From assembly GCA_945281075.1 (NCBI GenBank), contig CALYQE010000015.1, positions 1 through 22,075 of the forward strand: a stretch of DNA of 22,075 nt, in the 5' to 3' direction. Source of the stretch: an uncultured Lactobacillus sp. GTDB taxonomy: Bacteria > Bacillota > Bacilli > Lactobacillales > Lactobacillaceae. Below are positions 16,308 to 22,075 of this stretch, piece after piece (the first letter of the stretch is position 1; each line of letters opens with the position of its first letter). The position numbers and the translations under genes are program-made. The notes under the pieces are model-generated. The model was not told the DNA's origin. It was given only the letters and a program-made list of their open reading frames with translations, and searched no databases.

Positions 16308-17063
16308 CTATTTAAAAAAATCACTGACTGGAGCGAATGTTTTACGGTGAATTGGCGTTGGCCCAAACTGCTTAAGCGCGGCAATATGCTCTTTTGTGCC
16401 GTAACCAGCATTCAATTCGAAATGGTATTCAGGATAAAGCCGCGCATAGTCGGCCATTAAGTCATCCCGAAAAACCTTAGCTATAATTGAAGCAGCGGCA
16501 ATTGAATTTGATTTGGCATCCCCTTTGATCAGCTCGACTTGTGGCAGGTCAACTGGCACATCCATTGCGTCAACAAGTAAAGCATCAGGGCGTACATCAA
16601 GATTGTTAACCGCCTGGGCCATCGCTACCCGGTCGGCCTCATAAATATTAATCTGGTCAATTACTTCGGGTCCTTTAACGCCAATAGCAACACTAACCGC
16701 CTGCTCAATAATTTGCGGATAAAGTTGGCGCCGTTTTTGCATGCTTAATTTTTTGGAATCATTAACTTCAATTAAATCGAAATCTTCATCAATGATCACG
16801 GCTGCAGTGACAACCGGCCCAGCCAAGGGCCCGCGCCCAACTTCATCTACACCGGCAACGGTCTGTCCTTTTGCCCAAAAGGAACGTTCATAATCAAAAC
16901 GGCGCTCAAACGCAGCCTTTTTTTGCGCCATTTTTGCTTGGCGCTTTTGATAGCTGGCCAGCAGCTTTTGGACACCTGCTCTTGGGTCAGCAGCAAGATT
17001 CGTTAATTCCGCTGCGGATACTGTTGTGGTTGCAAGCAATTCTTTGATTTCATTAATGGTCAT
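16308..17063 (-). CDS. rnhB: Ribonuclease HII
   Basis: A 251-residue enzyme that cuts RNA in RNA/DNA hybrids and removes ribonucleotides built into DNA. The catalytic DE pair D73-E74 lies in [20 protein letters not shown]; the third acidic residue is D165 (LLVDAMD). The [18 protein letters not shown] block (180-197) follows, and the C-terminal [12 protein letters not shown] motif is intact. The N-terminal extension of about 68 residues is usual in Firmicute RnhB. The start overlaps the rbgA stop by 4 nt (ATGA), so the two genes are translationally coupled. Transcription probably ends at the hairpin just before dprA. Confidence 0.96.
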   Translation of the reverse strand: MTINEIKELLATTTVSAAELTNLAADPRAGVQKLLASYQKRQAKMAQKKAAFERRFDYERSFWAKGQTVAGVDEVGRGPLAGPVVTAAVIIDEDFDLIEVNDSKKLSMQKRRQLYPQIIEQAVSVAIGVKGPEVIDQINIYEADRVAMAQAVNNLDVRPDALLVDAMDVPVDLPQVELIKGDAKSNSIAAASIIAKVFRDDLMADYARLYPEYHFELNAGYGTKEHIAALKQFGPTPIHRKTFAPVSDFFK

Positions 17064-17899
17064 GGGCGATCTAACGTAATCCTTCCTACTTTTCCCTTGC
17101 GTAAACGCTGCAGCATGTATAGTGAAAAACGATCGTAATCATCGCGCATGCCGTATTCTTCAGTTAAAGCCAAGAGTAAGTCCGTATCATTGATTAGGTT
17201 GATTTGTTCTTTACTGGTCCTAGCGAACTTGGCTAGATCACTCAAATAATGGTCACGCAGATTAGCAATTAAAAATAATGCAACATCATCTGCACTGAAA
17301 ATACTGTCTTTAATTGCACCAAAAATCGCCAATTTATAACCAACGGCATGATCTTCAAACTTAGGCCAAAGTATGCCGGGAGTGTCTAAAATCTGAATAC
17401 TATATGGAGTCTTAAGCCATGTTTGACCTTTAGTCACCCCTGGCTTATTACCCACTGCAGCCACATTACGACCTACTAAGCGGTTAATGATTGTCGACTT
17501 CCCGCAGTTAGGAACACCTGCGACGGCAATTCTGATTACAGGATTAGTCGCTCCTTTGGCCTGCAGCTTTTCAATCTTATTAGCAGCTGCTTTTTTAATC
17601 ATGCGCACCAATACTTGCATATTAGTATTATGAAGCGAGTCAAGTGCCATAACTACCTTGCCTTTACCGCCTAATTTTTTTTGCCATTTTTTGGTCATCA
17701 CAGGGTCAGCAAGATCAGCTTTATTAAGAATAATTAGGTGTGGCTTTTCGCCGACCAGTTTTTCAATCACTGGATTTCTTGATGATTCTGGAATTCTGGC
17801 GTCCAGCACTTCGACAAAAACATCAATCAATCCCATCTTATCTTCAAGCTGATTGCGAGCTTTATTCATATGACCGGGATACCATTGAATTTGGGCCAT
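17060..17899 (-). CDS. rbgA: Ribosome biogenesis GTPase RbgA (YlqF)
   Basis: A 279-residue circularly permuted GTPase required for late 50S subunit assembly. The motif order is G4 first (NKAD, 59-62), then G1 (GVPNCGKST, 128-136), then G3 (DTPG, 172-175), the order diagnostic of the YlqF/YawG group. WYPGHMNKA at the N terminus carries H10, matching the histidine required for GTP hydrolysis on the ribosome. The C-terminal region forms the RNA-binding domain. AAAAGG precedes the ATG by 8 nt. It is 49 nt after yozE, across a terminator, with no clear promoter in between. rbgA-rnhB is a conserved pair in Firmicutes. Confidence 0.96.
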   Translation of the reverse strand: MAQIQWYPGHMNKARNQLEDKMGLIDVFVEVLDARIPESSRNPVIEKLVGEKPHLIILNKADLADPVMTKKWQKKLGGKGKVVMALDSLHNTNMQVLVRMIKKAAANKIEKLQAKGATNPVIRIAVAGVPNCGKSTIINRLVGRNVAAVGNKPGVTKGQTWLKTPYSIQILDTPGILWPKFEDHAVGYKLAIFGAIKDSIFSADDVALFLIANLRDHYLSDLAKFARTSKEQINLINDTDLLLALTEEYGMRDDYDRFSLYMLQRLRKGKVGRITLDRP

Positions 17900-17921
17900 T
17901 GTTTTTACCTTTTCTATAACT

Positions 17922-17946
17922 AAAAAGGCTCAACTAACTGAGCCTT
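17922..17946 (-). terminator. Intrinsic terminator between yozE and rbgA
   Basis: A perfect 8-bp stem AAGGCTCA (17925-17932)/TGAGCCTT (17939-17946), loop ACTAAC, with a T5 tail on the minus strand. It begins right after the yozE stop. Confidence 0.75.
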
Positions 17947-17948
17947 CA

Positions 17949-18179
17949 TTAATACATCATCTTATCGTGATACATTTGATATGCTTGATCAAAAATACTC
18001 ATACTTGGCAAATAACCGGCATTGAGCTCAAGGTATTCCGATAACTTTTCATAATCTTGCTCTTGCTTTGGAAACGTCTGATCGTTCTGGGCGTTATTAG
18101 CGAAACGAACAATCTCATCGTCTGAATCTGCATCCCGCAACGTCATTAAGTAGCGGTAAAAACTTTCTCGATATGCCAT
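17949..18179 (-). CDS. YozE family protein
   Basis: A 76-residue acidic, helical protein. The sequence from [14 protein letters not shown] through [17 protein letters not shown] matches the YozE SAM-like fold known from Bacillus. No biochemical role is established for the family; the fold suggests protein or nucleic-acid contact. It begins 3 nt after degV, and its ribosome binding site (GGAG) is made of the last degV sense codon and runs into its stop, so it is translated together with degV. A terminator follows. Confidence 0.85.
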   Translation of the reverse strand: MAYRESFYRYLMTLRDADSDDEIVRFANNAQNDQTFPKQEQDYEKLSEYLELNAGYLPSMSIFDQAYQMYHDKMMY

Positions 18180-18182
18180 TGC

Positions 18183-19043
18183 CTACTCCGTATAATACAA
18201 GATTGCATAAGCATCCATCCCGGCATGGGTGGCAATAATAGGACTAGTTTCCCGCACTAAGACATCGATTTTTGAATTGATGTCTTTAATTTTTTGGGCA
18301 AAATCCAATAACTTTTTTGGTACGCCACCAAGAGAAACATAGGAGATGCCCACTTCTTTGATTTTTTCCTTATTAGCTTCGATTTCATCCAAAACGCGTT
18401 GATCAAAGGCCAGCGAGAACTTCTTGCCTCTGCCTTTTTTGGCAACTTTTAATTCACCATTCGGCATTTGCAGTTCGATGCGAATATTCAGCATATTCGC
18501 AATTTTACCGGAAATTGGACCTAGACGTCCGCCCTTGATTACATTCTCTAGATTCACCACCATTAAGCGTAAGCGTTGTGTTTTCTTAATGTTCTCAAGG
18601 TGTTGTAAAATCTCAGCAACCGTCTTACCTTTTGACACATCACGAGCGGCTGCAATTGCTTGTAAGCCTTCAGCACGGTCCGTCAATTCTGAGTCAACTA
18701 TATGAACTAATTCTGTTTTTTCTGCCAATTTGACTGCTTGTCTAGCAGCATCAATTGTACCGCTTAGGACCTTAGCCAAGAAGATACCAATTACCTCACT
18801 ACCATCAGCGGTTAGGTCATTGATAGTATCGACCAAGCGGCCGATTGATGGTTGACTGGTTTTGGGCAGTTCGTCTGACTGGCTCATTTTTTCAACAAAT
18901 TCTTGCCGTGTAATTTCCACACCATCAAGGTATGTTTGGCCACCAACCGTTACTGATAACGGTACCACCGTGATATGATATTTTTCAATTTCTTCTGGCG
19001 TTAATTGTGCAGAAGAATCGGTCAAAATTTTTATTTCTGACAA
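18183..19043 (-). CDS. DegV family fatty-acid-binding protein
   Basis: A 286-residue protein of the DegV/FakB fold, which holds a fatty acid between two domains; the FakB members present it to the kinase FakA. The nucleotide-fold-like start IKILTDSSAQL, the KTSQPSIGRLV segment with Thr/Ser that contact the carboxylate, and the C-terminal IIATHAGMDAYAILY motif are all present. I set the start at the TTG at 19043, giving MSEIKILTDSS, because GAGG lies 9 nt upstream. A GTG at 19076 is in frame but sits directly against the -10 box of the only good promoter and has no ribosome binding site. Which of the DegV paralogues this is cannot be told. Confidence 0.9.
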   Translation of the reverse strand: MSEIKILTDSSAQLTPEEIEKYHITVVPLSVTVGGQTYLDGVEITRQEFVEKMSQSDELPKTSQPSIGRLVDTINDLTADGSEVIGIFLAKVLSGTIDAARQAVKLAEKTELVHIVDSELTDRAEGLQAIAAARDVSKGKTVAEILQHLENIKKTQRLRLMVVNLENVIKGGRLGPISGKIANMLNIRIELQMPNGELKVAKKGRGKKFSLAFDQRVLDEIEANKEKIKEVGISYVSLGGVPKKLLDFAQKIKDINSKIDVLVRETSPIIATHAGMDAYAILYYTE

Positions 19044-19076
19044 CCTACTCGACCTCAATTCTGAATTGCTGTTCAC

Positions 19077-19105
19077 ATTGTATGATAGAATGTGAATTGT
19101 ATCAA
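19077..19105 (-). promoter_or_regulatory. degV-yozE promoter
   Basis: On the minus strand TTGATA (19100-19105), a 17-nt spacer and TACAAT (19077-19082), near consensus. The start point falls near 19070, inside the longest possible degV frame, which argues for the TTG start at 19043. Confidence 0.65.
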
Positions 19106-19115
19106 ATATAAATTA

Positions 19116-19141
19116 TTATAACAAAAAATTATAACAAAAAA
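19116..19141. repeat. Two tandem copies of a 13-bp unit in the degV-hlyIII gap
   Basis: TTATAACAAAAAA occurs twice head to tail (19116-19128, 19129-19141). Both copies lie in the plus-strand leader or promoter area of hlyIII. Confidence 0.7.
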
Positions 19142-19166
19142 AGAAAGCGAATATCCTTTTTTCATA

Positions 19167-19832
19167 ATGAAATTAAAAGAACTTTGGCAGGAGCCACCCA
19201 GACGGACCAAAAGATACTATATTATCGATAATACTCTAAGTGCGATCACTCATGGCTTTGGGTTTTGTCTCGCAATTATTGGCATGATCTTTTTGATCAT
19301 CAAGGCCCTCTCCACTCATAATCAACTCCGTTTGATTACCTTTATTATTTATGGAGTCTGTTTATTAATTCTATATTTTTTTTCGACGCTTTTTCATAGT
19401 CTGATTTTTACCAAAGCCAAACACGTTTTTCAAATTTTGGATCATTCCTCAATTTACATTCTAATTGCAGGTTCTTACACTCCATTTGCGTTAGTCGCAA
19501 TCGGCGGCAAATGGGGTTGGTTTTTGTTTGTCCTGATTTGGTTGGTAGCAATTTTTGGTATTGCTTATTATATTTTTAACCGCGGCAAGCATGTCTTGTT
19601 AGATACGTTTCTTTACGTTGCCATGGGCTGGCTAGTAATCCTTGCCGGCAAATACTTATACGTTCGCTTAAGTCCCACCGGCTTTTGGCTCCTAGTCGGC
19701 GGTGGCATTGCCTACACTGTTGGTGCTTTATTATACACACTTAAACGCATTCCATATATTCATGTTATCTGGCATTGGTTTGTGATTTTGGGTTCCGCCC
19801 TGATGTACTTTTCCGTTTTGTTTTACGTTTAA
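19167..19832 (+). CDS. Hemolysin III family / PAQR-like membrane protein
   Basis: A 221-residue integral membrane protein with about seven hydrophobic helices. Conserved family positions: the S-x-x-x-H near the first helix (LSAITHGFG), STLFHSL with Ser and His, ILDHSSIYILIAGSYTPF, and the C-terminal HVIWHWFVILGS. The Ser/Asp/His set is thought to hold a zinc ion, as in adiponectin-receptor-type hydrolases. Despite the name, haemolysis is not established for most members. It diverges from degV and converges on cca with no gap: the two stop codons are directly adjacent. The ribosome binding site is weak (AGAAAGCG, far upstream). Confidence 0.9.
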   Translation: MKLKELWQEPPRRTKRYYIIDNTLSAITHGFGFCLAIIGMIFLIIKALSTHNQLRLITFIIYGVCLLILYFFSTLFHSLIFTKAKHVFQILDHSSIYILIAGSYTPFALVAIGGKWGWFLFVLIWLVAIFGIAYYIFNRGKHVLLDTFLYVAMGWLVILAGKYLYVRLSPTGFWLLVGGGIAYTVGALLYTLKRIPYIHVIWHWFVILGSALMYFSVLFYV

Positions 19833-21023
19833 TTACTTGATAAAAGCATTAATTGCTTCCGCATTATTTTCCAGTTCGCCAGCAATTACTTTTTGCTTAA
19901 TCTGAACCAATAATTGGCCTAACTTTGGTCCCGGCTTGATGCCAGCCGCAATCAAAAAGCGCCCATCAACTGCTAGTTCAGCTGATGATTTAATCGGCAA
20001 GGCTACATAGCGATCGACTAAAGCCTCTGAATTAACCGGCTGGCCTAAAATCTGCGCAACGTCAATCGTATTTAGCAGCGTTTCTTTGCCGGCTTGAAAT
20101 AGTTCGTAATCCGTTGGACTACGGTCAGAAAGCAGATCGAAAAGTTCCACAATTTTTTCTACTTTACCTGTCATGATGTTCGAATTCTTCCAATCATGCA
20201 TAAACTTAGCAATTTGATCGTTAGGCAATTTGAGCAAGATAATAATCACCGCCCATAAACTCGATTCCATATTGGGTTCAAACTTTAATTGCGGGTAAAC
20301 GGCTAACAGTTCGCTTTTACCTTTAAAATGGGGCACGCCCTCGCTTAGCTTGGTATCCAGAAAGACTTGGAAGGCTCGTCTGGAGTTAGGGCCCGTTCCC
20401 ATTTTGACAAATTCATCACGGATGCGCTCAATCGAAATTTTGGGCAAAAGATCGTGCAATTCTTCAATAGCCGCTTTAGTTTGCTCATCCAGATCAAACT
20501 GCAACTGGCTCATAAAACGAACCGCCCGCATCATTCTCAAAGCGTCTTCATGGAAACGCTCAAGGGGATCGCCAACGGCTTTAATGAGCTTAGACTGCAG
20601 ATCGCCTAAACCATTAAACAAATCAACGATTGAACCCTGGGTGTCCATTGCTAAAGCGTTGACAGTGAAGTCTCGGCGCTTTAAGTCTTCTTTTAAACTT
20701 CTGACAAAGGTAACATGATCAGGCCGTCTAAAATCCTGATAGCCTGATTCGGTTCGAAAAGTAGTGATTTCATAGCTTTCGCAATGATCAAGCACCGTTA
20801 CCGTACCGTGTTTGATTCCGGTATCGATTGTTTTTGGAAAAAGCTGCTTAACCTCTTCAGGATAGGCACTACTTGCAATGTCAATATCGTGAATGTGCCG
20901 TTTTAACAGCAAATCACGAATTGAGCCCCCAACAAAATATGCTTCATACCCGGCATCACTGAGCTTTTCAAGGATCGGGATTGCCGATTGGAAAATCGGC
21001 GGTAAATCTTGTATTTTTTTCAT
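19833..21023 (-). CDS. cca: CCA tRNA nucleotidyltransferase
   Basis: A 396-residue class II nucleotidyltransferase that builds or repairs the CCA end of tRNAs. The head domain has [11 protein letters not shown] (30-40) and the catalytic DID (46-48); [12 protein letters not shown] and [12 protein letters not shown] give the neck and nucleotide-selecting region. The length suits a single CCA-adding enzyme. I start at the ATG at 21023 (MKKIQDL); a TTG at 21035 would add four residues. Neither has a strong ribosome binding site. It diverges from yitT across 84-96 nt. Confidence 0.95.
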   Translation of the reverse strand: MKKIQDLPPIFQSAIPILEKLSDAGYEAYFVGGSIRDLLLKRHIHDIDIASSAYPEEVKQLFPKTIDTGIKHGTVTVLDHCESYEITTFRTESGYQDFRRPDHVTFVRSLKEDLKRRDFTVNALAMDTQGSIVDLFNGLGDLQSKLIKAVGDPLERFHEDALRMMRAVRFMSQLQFDLDEQTKAAIEELHDLLPKISIERIRDEFVKMGTGPNSRRAFQVFLDTKLSEGVPHFKGKSELLAVYPQLKFEPNMESSLWAVIIILLKLPNDQIAKFMHDWKNSNIMTGKVEKIVELFDLLSDRSPTDYELFQAGKETLLNTIDVAQILGQPVNSEALVDRYVALPIKSSAELAVDGRFLIAAGIKPGPKLGQLLVQIKQKVIAGELENNAEAINAFIK

Positions 21024-21119
21024 TTTGATAATCAACTCATTTGTTTATTGTTTTTGATAAAAAGTATGTTAAGTTAAGAACGTTAAAAAATTCCAGAAAT
21101 AGAAAGAAAAATAATCAAT

Positions 21120-22007
21120 ATGCAAAAATTTACTAAAAGAAACCTACTTGACCTCTTAATGATCATGCTGGGATGCGCTATCTACGGCTTAAGCTTAGAT
21201 ATGATCTCCGCCCCGAATCAATTAACTGACGGCGGCATTAGTGGGATCTCTCTTTTAATTAAACACTTTTGGGGTGTTAACATGGGCCTGTCATCACTTT
21301 TGTTAAATATCCCCTTAATCATTCTTGGTTACCGTTTTATGGGAAAGCGACTATTGGCCTATACAATTTGGGGAACACTTTGGATATCCTTTTTCTTGTG
21401 GTTCTGGCGCTTAATACCTATTATATATCAATTAAACTTGGAACACGACCTCTTCTTGTCAGCTATTTTGGCCGGAACCCTTTCCGGTATTGGCCTTGGT
21501 TTAGTGTTCAGATTTAACGGTACCTCAGGTGGAACGGATATTATTGCCCGCATCTGTCAATTAAAATACGGCATGTCCTCAGGTAAAGTGCTCTTGTTTT
21601 GTGATGCCATCATTTTATTGGTTTCACTTTCATATTTAGACATCAAGCACATCATGTATACTTTGGTAGCCGCCTTTATTCTCTCGCGGGTAATGGATAC
21701 CGTACAGCAAGGAGCCTCTTCAGCTAGGGGCCTGCTGATCATTTCAGATAAATATCAACAAATTGCCAAAATGATTGATCTAAAGCTTGACCGCGGCTTC
21801 ACTTACTTTGAGGCCCGAGGCGGTTACAGCCAAGTTAATCGCCCAGTAATTTATTTGGTTGTTTCTCCTCGCGAAATTCCCGCTGTTAAAGAATTAATCG
21901 AAGCAGAAGATCCCAAAGCTTTTGTCAGCGTGATTGAAGTTCATGAGGCCTTAGGTGAAGGCTTTACCTATAAGCAAAAACACAAACACTTGATTATTCG
22001 CAAATAA
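21120..22007 (+). CDS. YitT family membrane protein (DUF161/DUF2179)
   Basis: A 295-residue protein. Residues about 8-200 hold five or six membrane helices, with the family motifs GLSLDMISAPNQLTDGGISG (about 23-43) and FNGTSGGTDIIARI. A cytoplasmic C-terminal domain of the DUF2179 type follows (RGLLIISDKYQQIAKMI to VSVIEVHEALG). Function is unknown in most bacteria; a transport role is often supposed but not shown. The ribosome binding site (AGAAAG) is modest. The gene is complete, its stop lying 68 nt before the window edge. Confidence 0.9.
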   Translation: MQKFTKRNLLDLLMIMLGCAIYGLSLDMISAPNQLTDGGISGISLLIKHFWGVNMGLSSLLLNIPLIILGYRFMGKRLLAYTIWGTLWISFFLWFWRLIPIIYQLNLEHDLFLSAILAGTLSGIGLGLVFRFNGTSGGTDIIARICQLKYGMSSGKVLLFCDAIILLVSLSYLDIKHIMYTLVAAFILSRVMDTVQQGASSARGLLIISDKYQQIAKMIDLKLDRGFTYFEARGGYSQVNRPVIYLVVSPREIPAVKELIEAEDPKAFVSVIEVHEALGEGFTYKQKHKHLIIRK

Positions 22008-22023
22008 AAAAATCGCATTTCAA

Positions 22024-22075
22024 TGAAGCTAACCCCTAAAACTGGACGTTAGTTTTATATCATTTTACTTAAGGC
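22024..22075. other. Possible insertion-sequence end or terminator at the right edge
   Basis: After yitT comes TGAAGCTAACCCC, then TAAAACT (22037-22043)/AGTTTTA (22051-22057) as a 7-bp inverted pair around GGACGTT. A TG terminus followed by CCCCTAAAACTGGAC looks like the end of an IS3-type element, but the rest lies outside the window. It could equally be a yitT terminator with a poor T-run. Confidence 0.3.

Noticed and set aside
1..22075. CRISPR array, tRNA, rRNA, riboswitch or T-box leader
   Set aside because: No regularly spaced repeats, no cloverleaf or rRNA-like stretch, and no leader long enough for a known riboswitch class; most upstream gaps are under 130 nt.

Overview
The window looks like a chromosomal segment of a low-GC Gram-positive bacterium of the lactic acid group, most likely Lactobacillus in the narrow sense. 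The evidence is the AT-rich intergenic DNA, strong AGGAGG-type ribosome binding sites, a family II manganese pyrophosphatase, the order topA-trmFO-xerC-hslV-hslU, and the lack of codY after hslU. Species cannot be fixed from the sequence alone. Nearly everything is housekeeping. I see no CRISPR array, prophage, rRNA or tRNA gene, and no complete insertion sequence.

Layout. 1-2404: a small XRE regulator (+) converges on ppaC (-) through a shared terminator, with a LysR-type regulator behind ppaC. 2535-6959: the topoisomerase IV pair parE-parC (-). plsY (+) diverges from parE through overlapping promoters (about 7003-7025). 7691-8049: a structured gap with terminators, palindromes and a candidate small RNA or micro-membrane-peptide unit. 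8050-15346: a leftward array topA, trmFO, xerC, hslV, hslU and an aldose-epimerase-like gene. 15430-19043: a leftward chain degV-yozE, rbgA-rnhB and dprA, broken by two intrinsic terminators. 19167-19832 hlyIII (+) converges stop-to-stop with cca (-). yitT (+) lies at the right edge, followed by a short stretch that may be the end of an insertion sequence.

Functionally the genes cover DNA topology (ParC/ParE, TopA), chromosome dimer resolution (XerC), uptake or processing of DNA (DprA), removal of RNA from DNA (RnhB), tRNA maturation (TrmFO, CCA enzyme), 50S ribosome assembly (RbgA), ATP-dependent proteolysis (HslUV), phospholipid synthesis (PlsY), and fatty-acid binding (DegV).

No large novel system is visible. 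The best leads are regulatory: (1) an intrinsic terminator abutting the dprA start codon and taking part of its ribosome binding site into the stem; (2) the compact candidate transcription unit between plsY and the epimerase gene, whose -35 box lies in the preceding terminator; (3) a 25-bp near-perfect palindrome in front of ppaC; and (4) two protein-level oddities, Gly in place of the usual acidic residue in the ParC quinolone region and a TopA third zinc ribbon missing both partner cysteines. Several start codons (topA, degV, xerC, cca) are better placed downstream of the longest reading frame.
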